DNA of 64,000 nucleotides from Weissella viridescens (GTDB lineage Bacteria; Bacillota; Bacilli; Lactobacillales; Lactobacillaceae): NCBI RefSeq assembly GCF_001437355.1, contig NZ_JQBM01000001.1, positions 186,001 to 250,000 of the forward strand, read 5' to 3'. Shown piece by piece: positions 17,395 to 25,811 of this stretch (position 1 is its first letter; each line of letters starts with the position of its first letter). The notes under the pieces were generated by a model. It saw only the letters and a program-made list of their open reading frames with translations, ran no database searches and was not told where the DNA came from. The position numbers and the translations under genes were made by a program.

Positions 17395-18660
17395 TTATAG
17401 TTCGTAGTGATGATCCAAACGGACCATATCAGCATAGGTTTCACGTTGCACAACTTCTTGTGATTGGCCATTTTCCACAAATACAACCCCTGGTCGTGGA
17501 TTACGATTATAGTTTGAAGCCATTGAGTAGCCGTAAGCCCCAGTGGCGTTCATAACCACGACATCACCAGGTTCTAGTTTAGGCAAAGTTTGTTCATCAA
17601 TCAAAATATCACCTGATTCACAATACTTACCGACTAAGCGAACAGACTCGGTTTCACGGTCATCAGCTGGTTCAGCTAATTCAGCTTCGTAGTCCGCTTG
17701 ATAGAGGGCTGGTCGAATATTATCACCCATCCCACCATCAACGGCAACATAATGGCGCATCCCTGGCAAGTCCTTACGTGAACCAACGGTGTATAAGCTG
17801 TAGCCCGATGGACCTGCAATTGAGCGACCAGGTTCAATCCAAATTTCTGGCATAGGAAGGTCACGTGCTTGCGTCGCCGTTTCAATACTTGTGATAATGT
17901 CATCAACCAGCGTTGTAGGTGGTAATGGTTGATCATCTTCTGTATAGCGGATACCAAATCCACCCCCAACATCCAAGACCTTAGGAACAAAACCAGCTTG
18001 TTCTGCTAGCTCAACCAAACGGGTCGCAACGCCTTGGAACCCAGCTTCTTCAAAAATTTGTGAACCGATATGCGCATGAAGCCCTAATACATTCAAGTGT
18101 TCACTTGCTAAAGCAAGTTTAACAGCCTCAACCATTTGTCCACTATCTACATCAAAACCAAATTTACTGTCAACTTGACCTGTTGAAATATATTCGTGCG
18201 TGTGCGCTGAAATACCTGGTGAAACACGTAAAAGCACATCCTGTGTTTTATTTGCTTGTTTAAGCAAATCTTCCAACAAATTTAACTCATAAAAGTTATC
18301 TACAATAACCGTTCCAACACCGTAGTCAATCGCCATTTGTAATTCTTCAGCTGACTTATTATTTCCATTAAATGAAATATTTTCCATTGGGAAGTCAGCC
18401 CGACGTGCCGTATACAACTCTCCACCTGACACAATATCAAGATGTAAGCCCTCTTGCTTAACAACTTCATACATGGCGACTGTTGCAAAAGCTTTTGACG
18501 CGTATGATACAGCATAAGCAACATCACGGTTTTCAAAAGCTTGCTTGAAATCACGCATTTGTTGACGCATTTGTGGGACATCATAGACATACAATGGTGT
18601 ACCATATTCTCTGGCTAAATCAGTTGCGGCAACTCCCGCAATTTTCACTTGTTCACTCAT
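17395..18660 (-). CDS. lysA: Diaminopimelate decarboxylase
   Basis: A 421-residue PLP-dependent fold-III decarboxylase converting meso-diaminopimelate to L-lysine. The PLP lysine is K56 in SYASKAFAT; the phosphate-binding VGGGFGIRY, the HAHIGSQI segment and the C-terminal [11 protein letters not shown] with the dimer-active-site Cys are present. The length is typical. It is the second gene of the operon, 13 bp after alr, with a GGAGC site. The product both feeds protein synthesis and supplies the third residue of lysine-type peptidoglycan stems. Confidence 0.95.
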   Translation of the reverse strand: MSEQVKIAGVAATDLAREYGTPLYVYDVPQMRQQMRDFKQAFENRDVAYAVSYASKAFATVAMYEVVKQEGLHLDIVSGGELYTARRADFPMENISFNGNNKSAEELQMAIDYGVGTVIVDNFYELNLLEDLLKQANKTQDVLLRVSPGISAHTHEYISTGQVDSKFGFDVDSGQMVEAVKLALASEHLNVLGLHAHIGSQIFEEAGFQGVATRLVELAEQAGFVPKVLDVGGGFGIRYTEDDQPLPPTTLVDDIITSIETATQARDLPMPEIWIEPGRSIAGPSGYSLYTVGSRKDLPGMRHYVAVDGGMGDNIRPALYQADYEAELAEPADDRETESVRLVGKYCESGDILIDEQTLPKLEPGDVVVMNATGAYGYSMASNYNRNPRPGVVFVENGQSQEVVQRETYADMVRLDHHYEL

Positions 18661-18673
18661 CTCGTTTGCTCCT

Positions 18674-19789
18674 TTATTTCCCTAATACTCGGGTTAACCG
18701 TTCTTGTAAGTGGATTGATACCTCCCAAGGTGTGACACCCACATGGGCTCCAACATCTTCAAGCGTGTTCTCTTGACCATGATTCTTCCCTATCACGGTG
18801 ACCTTAGTGCCAACTGGAAAGGCATGTGGCAATGCAACCATCATTTGATCCATGGCTGGCTTACCAATTAGTGGACAACGCTCACCTTCAATAATGACAT
18901 CAAAGCCTTGAATCTTACGGCTCAAACCATCACCATAACCAAGCGGAATCGTACCAATCCATTCACCTTCTGATGTGTAGTAAGTATGACCGTAGCTAAC
19001 ACCGTCACCTTCATGACATTGCTTAACAAAATTCAACTCGGTTTCAAGCGTAAGGACTGGTTCAACATAACTGGCATCGCGTAGTTCACCTTGTGAAGGT
19101 TCTATCCCGTATGCAATTGTCCCAGCACGAATGACGTCGGTTGGGATTTCATCAGCATGATATAACGCAGCGGCTGAATTAGCAAGATGTACCATACGTG
19201 GTAGTTCAAGACCATCGGTCAATTCATGCCAACGGTCAACCTGCTTGTGGAAGTAATCCACCTTTGGCGAATCCGATTCTGCAAAATGGGTCATGATGCC
19301 TAGATCATCAAAAATACCGACCTGATTTCGAGCATAATCTAATGCATCAGCCAATTGTTCACGGTCAGTAAACCCAATCCGATTCATGCCGGTATCAACA
19401 GCGATGTTGATTTGGAGTGGATTCTCCACACCTGCTAATTCATCGTGCGCTTGTGTTAACCAGTTTTGATCGGCAACCGTCAAAATAACGTCGTATTCTG
19501 CTGCTAACTTGGCATATCCCGGTGGCGTAATGCCGAGAACCAAAATTTGGACGGTAATCCCGGCTTGCCGGATGGCTAGGGCTTCATCCAGAATGGCAAC
19601 CGCTAATCCATCCACGCCAGCTTCAACCGCTGCCTGACTCATGGGGATGATGCCAAAGCCGTAGGCGTTTGACTTAACCGCTAACCACATAAACTTGGCG
19701 TGCGAAGCATCACGTGTCGCATCTAAATTATGTTTCACCGCTGATTTTGAAACTATCACGCGGGTGGGTCTTGTAATCGCAACTACCAT
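18674..19789 (-). CDS. alr: Alanine racemase
   Basis: A 371-residue PLP-dependent fold-III racemase interconverting L- and D-alanine for peptidoglycan and for Dlt-mediated teichoic acid esterification. The PLP lysine is K39 in LAVKSNAYGFG; NIAVDTGMNRIGF and the catalytic tyrosine in DGVSYGHTYYT are visible. A TTTGGAGG site precedes the ATG at 19789. It is the first gene after the lysine riboswitch and attenuator, so lysine is predicted to control it. Placing alr inside the lysine operon is not the common arrangement. The start, length and motifs leave little doubt about the function. Confidence 0.94.
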   Translation of the reverse strand: MVVAITRPTRVIVSKSAVKHNLDATRDASHAKFMWLAVKSNAYGFGIIPMSQAAVEAGVDGLAVAILDEALAIRQAGITVQILVLGITPPGYAKLAAEYDVILTVADQNWLTQAHDELAGVENPLQINIAVDTGMNRIGFTDREQLADALDYARNQVGIFDDLGIMTHFAESDSPKVDYFHKQVDRWHELTDGLELPRMVHLANSAAALYHADEIPTDVIRAGTIAYGIEPSQGELRDASYVEPVLTLETELNFVKQCHEGDGVSYGHTYYTSEGEWIGTIPLGYGDGLSRKIQGFDVIIEGERCPLIGKPAMDQMMVALPHAFPVGTKVTVIGKNHGQENTLEDVGAHVGVTPWEVSIHLQERLTRVLGK

Positions 19790-19810
19790 GTCTGATCCTC
19801 CAAAAAATCT

Positions 19811-19851
19811 AAAAAAAATCCGAATTACAGGGAACGCCCAGTAATTCGGAT
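19811..19851 (-). terminator. Attenuator terminator of the lysine operon
   Basis: An 11-bp perfect stem (ATCCGAATTAC and its complement, 19818-19828 with 19841-19851), with a minus-strand U8 tract. It sits between the riboswitch aptamer and alr, the expected expression platform. Confidence 0.9.
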
Positions 19852-19859
19852 TCAGTAAA

Positions 19860-20046
19860 GTACACTTATCTCGATAACGAACGACAGCTCCCCACTACTT
19901 GTATGAGCAGTGACAGTCTAACAACTCTTAATTGCTAGCCCGGCATTTGATTTTGCCCAAACCAAAACACCTCGGCAACCTTCCCTTTCACTAACTTCAC
20001 CGTTTGGCAAACTCCATTAGTTAATTTTGTCGGTTGCAACCTCTAT
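19860..20046 (-). promoter_or_regulatory. Lysine riboswitch (L-box)
   Basis: Read on the minus strand, the leader carries the conserved L-box blocks in order: AGAGGTTGCAACC near 20046-20031, a paired region, then AAAGGGAAGGTTGCCGAGGTG, later TGCCGGG, and a distal stem ACTGTCACTGCTCATACAAG. The arrangement matches the lysine aptamer of Bacillus lysC-type leaders. It is followed at once by the intrinsic terminator at 19811-19851. High lysine should favour the terminator and shut off alr-lysA-dapH-dapL-dapA-dapB-asd. The aptamer class is assigned from conserved blocks by eye. Confidence 0.92.
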
Positions 20047-20066
20047 CTATTTATTAAATTACCATT

Positions 20067-20095
20067 AGATTACTAGTTTTTTGCGAAAAGGTCAA
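20067..20095 (-). promoter_or_regulatory. Promoter of the lysine operon
   Basis: TTGACC at 20095-20090 and TAATCT at 20072-20067 on the minus strand with a 17-bp spacer, placing the start about 15 bases before the riboswitch core. Confidence 0.75.
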
Positions 20096-20099
20096 CCCC

Positions 20100-20128
20100 T
20101 TGACTTTCATCATTTTCACATGTTTACT
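20100..20128 (+). promoter_or_regulatory. Promoter of the aspartokinase gene
   Basis: TTGACT at 20100-20105 and TTTACT at 20123-20128 with a 17-bp spacer. Its -35 lies five bases from the -35 of the divergent lysine operon promoter, so the two may compete or share control. The leader to the ATG is short, with no room for a riboswitch. Confidence 0.65.
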
Positions 20129-20157
20129 TGATGACAAACAAATTGGAGGTTACTTTT

Positions 20158-21522
20158 ATGAAAGTCGTTAAGTTTGGAGGGTCCTCATTAGCTGATGGTG
20201 CCCAGTTTGAAAAGGTTATCAATATCATTACGCGTGATGCAGATCGGCGTGTTGTCGTCCCTTCTGCTCCTGGTAAACGCTTTTCTGGCGATATAAAAGT
20301 AACGGATCTATTTATCACTTTTGCTGAAAAAACCATTAGTGGTGCTGATCTCTCAGAAATTAAACAGACAATTCTAAAACGTTATACAGATATTCTTGAT
20401 TATTTTAAAATTGAGGATGCAACGTTCGTAAACATGCTTAAAAACGAACTAGACCAACTAAATCGTATTCACTACCCCTCTTTTGATTATCTTTTTGCTG
20501 CATTTACAGGGCATGGTGAATATTTTAATGCGCAATTACTCGCGCGAATCTTAAATCATTTGGGGCATCCTGCCAAATTTGTCCGCCCAGACACAATTGG
20601 TATAGTTGTAAACGGAACCCCTCGAGCAGCCGCAATTGTTCCCGCTTGCTACGACACCATGCAACAAGTGACGTTAGATGATCAAGTTATTACCGTTGTC
20701 CCTGGATTTTGTGCTTTTGATGCCGACGGTTTGATGGTCACTTTTTCACGTGGTGGATCAGACATCACAGGCGCTATCTTAGCTCGTGGACTGCAGGCCG
20801 ACTTATATGAAAACTTTACCGACGTCTCTGCTATCTATACCGTAAATCCCAATCTAGTGCCAAATCCTCAAAAAATTAAGACAATGACTTTCCGTGAAAT
20901 GCGGGAGCTATCGTATGCGGGATTCTCAGTCTTTCACGACGAGGCAATCCTTCCTGTGATTGAAACAAATGTTAAAATCAATGTTAAGAACACCAATGAT
21001 CCCAGCGCGCCTGGAACAATGATTGTCCCAACCAGCGCAGTTGACGAAAAAACTGTCTCACCCGTCACCGGTATCGCAACAGACGCACGTTTCGCCGCCA
21101 TTTATATTCACCGATACTTGCTGAATAAAGAAGTCGGATTTACCTTGAAAATTTTAGAAATCCTCGCGAAACATGGTGTCAGTTATGAGCATATGCCATC
21201 TGGAATCGATGATATGACCATCATTTTCGATAAATCACTGGTAAGTGAAGAACAAATTCAGGCTGTTTGCTCCGAAATTGAAGAAACCGTACATCCAAAT
21301 GAACTAGATTTGATTCCTGAATTTGCCATTATGATGGTTGTAGGTGAAGGGATGCATGTTTACCATAATGCTCCAGCTAAAATTCTCACAGCGCTTAGTG
21401 ATGCAAACATTAATGTCGGCATGATTAACATGGGCGCTTCTGAAATCAGTCTCATGCTTGGTATTGATACACATAAAATTGATGAAGCCACTAAAATTAT
21501 TTACCAACAATTTTTTAATTAA
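20158..21522 (+). CDS. Aspartate kinase
   Basis: A 454-residue aspartokinase of the long class (related to lactococcal ThrA and Bacillus YclM), phosphorylating aspartate to open the lysine/threonine/methionine pathway. The kinase motif MKVVKFGGSSLAD is at the N-terminus, FSRGGSDITGAILA and the ENFTDVSAIYTVNP segment follow, and two C-terminal ACT-type regions end with NVGMINMGASEISLMLGI. ACT domains imply feedback control by an end product. The frame opens at 20128; the ATG at 20158 is chosen because TTGGAGG is nine bases upstream. It is divergent from the lysine operon, is not under the riboswitch, and is terminated by its own hairpin. A gene name (lysC or thrA) cannot be fixed. Confidence 0.93.
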   Translation: MKVVKFGGSSLADGAQFEKVINIITRDADRRVVVPSAPGKRFSGDIKVTDLFITFAEKTISGADLSEIKQTILKRYTDILDYFKIEDATFVNMLKNELDQLNRIHYPSFDYLFAAFTGHGEYFNAQLLARILNHLGHPAKFVRPDTIGIVVNGTPRAAAIVPACYDTMQQVTLDDQVITVVPGFCAFDADGLMVTFSRGGSDITGAILARGLQADLYENFTDVSAIYTVNPNLVPNPQKIKTMTFREMRELSYAGFSVFHDEAILPVIETNVKINVKNTNDPSAPGTMIVPTSAVDEKTVSPVTGIATDARFAAIYIHRYLLNKEVGFTLKILEILAKHGVSYEHMPSGIDDMTIIFDKSLVSEEQIQAVCSEIEETVHPNELDLIPEFAIMMVVGEGMHVYHNAPAKILTALSDANINVGMINMGASEISLMLGIDTHKIDEATKIIYQQFFN

Positions 21523-21540
21523 ATTAATATTGGTATAGCT

Positions 21541-21578
21541 AAAAAAGCCAACTGGATAACATCCCAGTTGGCTTTTTT
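21541..21578. terminator. Bidirectional terminator
   Basis: AAAAAAGCCAACTGG and CCAGTTGGCTTTTTT form a perfect 15-bp stem with an eight-base loop between the aspartokinase and the converging MFS gene. Confidence 0.92.
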
Positions 21579-21585
21579 ATATCTT

Positions 21586-22770
21586 TTAATCAATAAATCC
21601 TGGTTTCCCAGCCTTATAACCAATAACGACCATCAAAACGGCCAATACCAAAATTAACATTAGTGGTGTAATAAACGAACCAGTCCAGCCTACTAGTAAG
21701 CCGAAAAATACAGGTCCGACGGCTGCTAGGGTATAACCAACAGTTTGGCTCATCCCTGAAAGTTCAGCTGCAACCTGACCAGAATGCGTACGAATCGTAA
21801 ATAGAATGAGTGATAAACTAAAGGCCGAACCGACAGCAATTCCCAAAATTAGAACAGCTACGACCATCAAGAACTCATTGCCAGTAAACAATAAAAGCGT
21901 CCCAACAAAAATAGCAGATCCCGCAAAGATGACAAAACCAGTTTGATTCTTAACCTTTTCGGCAAAAACTGGCACCACAAATGAGGCTGGTAAAATCATT
22001 AATTGCAAAACGCCCAACAGACTTCCACCAAACGCTAATGAATAACCTTTGCTTTCAATAATCTTAGGCAACCAAGAAACGTATGTGTAGAAAATCAATG
22101 ATTGTAGACCCATAAAAGTTGCCAAAGACCAAGCAATTTTTGAGCGATAAATGTTAACTTTCGCTCCCATTTGTGTGGCTGTTCCAGCATCTGTTTGAGT
22201 AGCGTTAGCTCCACCCGTTAGATAAATCATAAACCAAACCAACAAAGCTGGTAGCGCCAAAAAGCCAACCGATGCCAAGGCTAGGCTTGGTACATTATGC
22301 ATCAACCCCAAAACTGGGATTGCTGCACTTGACCCAATGGCCCCCATTAAATTCATAACAATCGTATAGCTACTTGTAATCTTACCGAGTTGATTGGGAA
22401 AGTAAGTCTTGGCCAAAGTTGGCAAAAGGACGTTTCCAAAACAAATCCCTACGGCAATAATCACTGTTCCGATATAGAGGCCAATGTTTCCTGTAAATGA
22501 TCGTACCAGGATCCCGACTAGCACAAGACTAATCGACCCTAAAATACTTGGCAACAATCCTAGTCGACGCGAAATCTTAGGCACTAAGGTTGATAGGATT
22601 GCAAAAACCAAAAGACTAATTGAGGTTAATTGGCTCAAATTTGTCAATGAAAGACCTGTTGTATCACTCAAAGAAGGAATTAGCGGGCCCACTGAGGTCA
22701 GTGGAATTCGTAAGATAGCCGCTAGAAATAAAATGCCAGCTAAAATAAGTTTCAATTCTTTTTTCATCAT
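21586..22770 (-). CDS. MFS transporter, CynX/NimT type
   Basis: A 394-residue major facilitator with 12 predicted hydrophobic segments. The opening LILAGILFLAAILRIPLTSVGPLIPSL-like region and the ISLLVFAILSTLVPKISRRLG loop match the CynX/NimT subfamily (cyanate or 2-nitroimidazole transport in name, substrates usually unknown). An acidic/polar central loop lies around residue 195. Two ATG codons are adjacent; GGAG lies four bases before the first and seven before the second. It is 26 bp downstream of another MFS gene and probably cotranscribed with it. Confidence 0.83.
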   Translation of the reverse strand: MMKKELKLILAGILFLAAILRIPLTSVGPLIPSLSDTTGLSLTNLSQLTSISLLVFAILSTLVPKISRRLGLLPSILGSISLVLVGILVRSFTGNIGLYIGTVIIAVGICFGNVLLPTLAKTYFPNQLGKITSSYTIVMNLMGAIGSSAAIPVLGLMHNVPSLALASVGFLALPALLVWFMIYLTGGANATQTDAGTATQMGAKVNIYRSKIAWSLATFMGLQSLIFYTYVSWLPKIIESKGYSLAFGGSLLGVLQLMILPASFVVPVFAEKVKNQTGFVIFAGSAIFVGTLLLFTGNEFLMVVAVLILGIAVGSAFSLSLILFTIRTHSGQVAAELSGMSQTVGYTLAAVGPVFFGLLVGWTGSFITPLMLILVLAVLMVVIGYKAGKPGFID

Positions 22771-22796
22771 TTTTCTCCAAAAAATATTTTTTTATG

Positions 22797-24086
22797 CTAC
22801 GTTTTAGTGTTGCTTGTTTTTTTGTTACTTTGTAAATTTACATCATATTCACGTGCCGACTTAAATGCCCAATTCACAGGTGCACATAAGAACACGGCTA
22901 CACCACAAATTAAGAAGACACGATTTACCCCAACGGTATCAGCCAATGGCCCAAAGACAATCAACCCAATTGGTCCTGGGAGACTCAAGATTGACATAGT
23001 GACGCCCATGACTTTACCCAAGTTCTCGTTTTCATAACTTTGCTGAATCATCGCCATTAGTAGTGTATCGAAGAATGGCACGCCAACGCCCGTGATAAAC
23101 GTTAGGCCGACGAAAAGCATAAAACCAAATTTAGAAGGTTGCAACAACCCACTCAAAATCATGACAATCCCCAAAGAAATATAAGAAAGCATAAACGGAA
23201 TCATTCGATTTTTCCAATTTCCAAATACGCTGATAATGAGCCCACCTGTCAGCATTCCCACTGAATAACAGACTTCAACTAACCCAACTTGACCAATAGA
23301 GGCTTTAAAATAGTCTAAAGTCATCAAGGGATACAAACTAGCAATTGGCATAATAAATAACGTTGAAATTGAACCAATCACCAGTGAAATCCATAACCCT
23401 TTATTTTTGGTCAAGAGTTGTACCCCAGTCAGCATGTCACTTACAACAGTCTTAACTGGATGGGCCTTGGCCACTTCGTTCTTAGCCGCAGCATCCACCT
23501 TTGGGATTTTAACAAATTGCAGCATGCAAATTCCCAGAACGGCCCCCAGCACATCTAGTAATAATAAATATTGCACGGAAACTATGGTGAACAAAAAGGC
23601 ACCGAGCGCTGGGGCAACAATCATATTCGCTGATTGAATCATCCCAAACTGCCCATTCACTTTAGTTAAATGTGCTTCGGGTGTAATCGTTGGGATAATT
23701 GATTGAATTGTTGGCATCTGGAAGGTCTGTGCAACGGCGCGAATAAACAGCGCCAGATAAACCACCCAAATTGAAACGTGCCCCGTCATTAGAATAACAA
23801 TTGACAGTCCAGCTGCAACAACTGCCGCGACAACATCTGGCACGATTAATAAGAGTTTCTTGTTCCAACGATCAACATAAGTCCCAGCGAAGGGACTAAG
23901 TAAAATCATCGGCAACATACCGATAAGTGTGGCATAACTAAGCACCTTCGCTGAGTGCGTTTGCTCAGTTAAATACCAAATAATTGAATATTGAACCGTC
24001 ATACTGGTAATACCAGTTAAGAACTGACTCAATAAAAAAGCGCCGACATTTTTCTGCCAGCTTGAAAGTGTTTTAAATGTAGTCAA
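22797..24086 (-). CDS. MFS efflux protein, macrolide-efflux (MFS_3) type
   Basis: A 429-residue transporter of the MFS_3 class that includes Mef macrolide pumps and EntS. Typical features are WQKNVGAFLLSQFLTGITS, the FAGTYVDRWNKK loop between helices 2 and 3, and FQMPTIQSIIPTI. The frame runs upstream to 24173, but a TTG at 24086 gives the family-normal N-terminus MTTFKTLSSWQK with AAGGAG eight bases before it; an in-frame ATG at 24140 lies inside the structured leader. Upstream are a good promoter, a possible leader peptide with alternative stems, and a perfect inverted repeat next to the ribosome site, so expression is probably inducible. The substrate is unknown; a drug or peptide is inferred from the family. 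Confidence 0.85.
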   Translation of the reverse strand: MTTFKTLSSWQKNVGAFLLSQFLTGITSMTVQYSIIWYLTEQTHSAKVLSYATLIGMLPMILLSPFAGTYVDRWNKKLLLIVPDVVAAVVAAGLSIVILMTGHVSIWVVYLALFIRAVAQTFQMPTIQSIIPTITPEAHLTKVNGQFGMIQSANMIVAPALGAFLFTIVSVQYLLLLDVLGAVLGICMLQFVKIPKVDAAAKNEVAKAHPVKTVVSDMLTGVQLLTKNKGLWISLVIGSISTLFIMPIASLYPLMTLDYFKASIGQVGLVEVCYSVGMLTGGLIISVFGNWKNRMIPFMLSYISLGIVMILSGLLQPSKFGFMLFVGLTFITGVGVPFFDTLLMAMIQQSYENENLGKVMGVTMSILSLPGPIGLIVFGPLADTVGVNRVFLICGVAVFLCAPVNWAFKSAREYDVNLQSNKKTSNTKT

Positions 24087-24109
24087 AATATAGACTCCTT
24101 TATCAAATT

Positions 24110-24133
24110 TTTTTAACGTAAAAACGTTAAAAA
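24110..24133 (-). promoter_or_regulatory. Inverted repeat next to the MFS ribosome site
   Basis: Ten-base perfect arms TTTTTAACGT and ACGTTAAAAA with a four-base spacer, ending five bases before the AAGGAG region. It could be a repressor operator or an RNA hairpin limiting ribosome access. Confidence 0.55.
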
Positions 24134-24141
24134 GATTCATT

Positions 24142-24246
24142 ATGGCGTCCACTCCCCAATCGTTATTGTCCACACTTGGGGGAACTGCCTGAACCTAGAA
24201 CCGTTGTTCCACGACAGCCATTAAGTTTCATTGAAAATGAACCTGA
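24142..24246 (-). promoter_or_regulatory. Structured leader with possible 22-codon leader peptide
   Basis: The transcript from the promoter at 24253-24281 begins near 24246 and has about 160 bases before the MFS start. A small frame from ATG 24231 to TAA 24163 encodes 22 residues, MKLNGCRGTTVLGSGSSPK plus CGQ; only a weak AGG precedes it. The RNA can fold as ATGGC(T)GTC (24221-24213) with GACGCCAT (24149-24142) enclosing CCCCAA/TTGGGG (24181-24176 with 24159-24154). GGAAC (24210-24206) can pair either with a nearby GTTC or with GTTCC at 24185-24181, which competes with the CCCCAA stem. This is the layout of an attenuator responding to ribosome stalling or a ligand. The class is not recognised; the fold was worked out by eye. 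Confidence 0.5.
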
Positions 24247-24252
24247 ATTTCC

Positions 24253-24281
24253 AGTATATTTGAACTTAATTTTTAAGTCAA
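24253..24281 (-). promoter_or_regulatory. Promoter of the MFS gene pair
   Basis: TTGACT at 24281-24276 and TATACT at 24258-24253 on the minus strand, spacer 17 bp. Confidence 0.78.
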
Positions 24282-24370
24282 TCACTAAATCAAAGTTTTT
24301 TTCGTAAAAGGTTAGGCCAAATTGAAAACCATGTCATAACTGGTATCAATAAATATGCATTGCTTTAAAA

Positions 24371-24399
24371 TTTACTTTTAATACGATTAAGCATATAAT
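24371..24399 (+). promoter_or_regulatory. Promoter of the ThrE-type exporter genes
   Basis: TTTACT at 24371-24376 and a perfect TATAAT at 24394-24399, spacer 17 bp. The leader before the ATG at 24468 is about 60 bases. Confidence 0.7.
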
Positions 24400-24467
24400 T
24401 ATTGCCATGTGTCTCAGTTTCGACATCGGTACACATTAACCAACCTAAATTCAAAGGACCTATTACG

Positions 24468-25247
24468 ATGACCCAGACCGTTACTGCGATACAGAACATT
24501 GATTCTGATCGCCTTTTAACAAATTTAACGCAGTACGCATCTTTGATGATTGAGAATGGTGCCGAAGATTCTCAAGTAGAAAATCAATTGATTACAATCA
24601 GTGAATTTTTAAACGTTAAAATTAACTGTGCCATTACTTTAGATACCATTTTCATTAATCTAGATAGCACAAGTAAGACGGAATTAATTAAGGTTAATTC
24701 AAATGCCTTTAACCTTCAAAAGGTCGATGCGTTGACCCAAAACACTTATGCCTTATTAACTAGGCAAATTGATCTAAACACCTATTACGATCGCATTGAT
24801 CGCATTGAACATAAAACTATCAACTACCCTTTTTGGTTACGTTTCATAGGGGCTGGGTTAGTTTCAATGCCACCCTTTTTACTTTTCCAAACAACTCCAA
24901 TCACTTTTTTGTTTGGTTTTTTTCTAGGACCAACTGGCTACTTTTTAAATAGTACCGTTGACCGTCACGTTGACTTGCCCTATGTGGCCAATGTATTTGG
25001 CGATTTTACGGTAGCCTTTTTAGCTTGTGTTGCCGGGACATTCTATCCAACAACTTCGGTTGCTAGCCTCATCATCTTTGGTTTGCTGCCCCTATTCCCT
25101 GGCACTTCAATTGTGAATGCAATCCATGAAATTATTCATAATGAGATGATTTCAGGATTAATCCGTCTTCTGCAATCATTGCTAAGTGCTGGTGCTTTAG
25201 GTGTTGGCTCAACCATTGCCATCGTTATCTTCAACGCACTCTTTTAA
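24468..25247 (+). CDS. Threonine/serine exporter family protein, large subunit (ThrE N-terminal domain)
   Basis: A 259-residue membrane protein of the ThrE/DUF1212 family. A soluble N-terminal half (ENGAEDSQVENQLITISEFLNVKINC, family typical) precedes about five membrane helices, including the LLPLFPGTSIVNAIHEIIHNEM block with the conserved PG. In Gram-positive bacteria ThrE is often split into two proteins encoded side by side; the partner follows after 24 bp. The complex is thought to export threonine and serine. The frame opens at 24402, but the ATG at 24468 has AAAGGA upstream. It is divergent from the MFS gene, with both promoters in the same ~200 bp. Confidence 0.85.
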   Translation: MTQTVTAIQNIDSDRLLTNLTQYASLMIENGAEDSQVENQLITISEFLNVKINCAITLDTIFINLDSTSKTELIKVNSNAFNLQKVDALTQNTYALLTRQIDLNTYYDRIDRIEHKTINYPFWLRFIGAGLVSMPPFLLFQTTPITFLFGFFLGPTGYFLNSTVDRHVDLPYVANVFGDFTVAFLACVAGTFYPTTSVASLIIFGLLPLFPGTSIVNAIHEIIHNEMISGLIRLLQSLLSAGALGVGSTIAIVIFNALF

Positions 25248-25271
25248 GCTACCTCTAAAAGGAACAACCTT

Positions 25272-25766
25272 ATGACAAGTTACCATATTTTAATGAACAT
25301 GCTACTAAGTTTTACATCAGCCTTTGGTTTTGGAATCATCACCAATGTTCCCAAACGATCATTAGTTCCTTCGGGAACGATTGGCATGATTGTTTGGATC
25401 GTTTATCATGGACTGTCACTGACTTTGCCCAACTCACTCGTCTTGCCAAATTTAATGGGTGGTTTAATCATCGGCCTATTAGCCCATGCATACGGTAGCC
25501 ATTATCATGTGTCTTCCAATGTTGTTGCTATCCAAGCCATGGTGAGCTTAGTTCCTGGTAGTGGAGCCTATGAAGCGATGAAATTGTTAATTACACCCAA
25601 CCACAGCGCCTACGCTGCCCATGCGCAATTCCACAATGTATTTGTGGTTGCTGTATCAATTACAATTGGCTTCTTCCTAGCTGAATTCTTCATCCTTATG
25701 TTGGGTAAAATCAATCATAGCCAAGTTAAATCAATTAATGATGAAACGTGGCGTCGTCTCTTGTAA
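25272..25766 (+). CDS. Threonine/serine exporter family protein, small subunit (ThrE C-terminal domain)
   Basis: A 164-residue membrane protein with about four or five hydrophobic segments, matching the DUF3815/ThrE_2 half of the exporter. Family marks include FGIITNVPKRSLVPSGTIGMIVW and MVSLVPGSGAYEAMKLL (the second conserved PG motif). It follows its partner subunit after 24 bp, with an AAAAGGA site before the ATG, and the pair ends at a bidirectional terminator. Export of threonine/serine is a family assignment and the substrate could differ. Confidence 0.85.
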   Translation: MTSYHILMNMLLSFTSAFGFGIITNVPKRSLVPSGTIGMIVWIVYHGLSLTLPNSLVLPNLMGGLIIGLLAHAYGSHYHVSSNVVAIQAMVSLVPGSGAYEAMKLLITPNHSAYAAHAQFHNVFVVAVSITIGFFLAEFFILMLGKINHSQVKSINDETWRRLL

Positions 25767-25774
25767 TTTATAAT

Positions 25775-25811
25775 AAAAAAGAACGCGACCGTAAAGTCGT
25801 GTTCTTTTTTT
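25775..25811. terminator. Bidirectional terminator
   Basis: AAAAAAGAAC-CGAC arms and GTCG-GTTCTTTTTT with a short loop between the exporter and the converging serine hydrolase gene. Confidence 0.88.
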
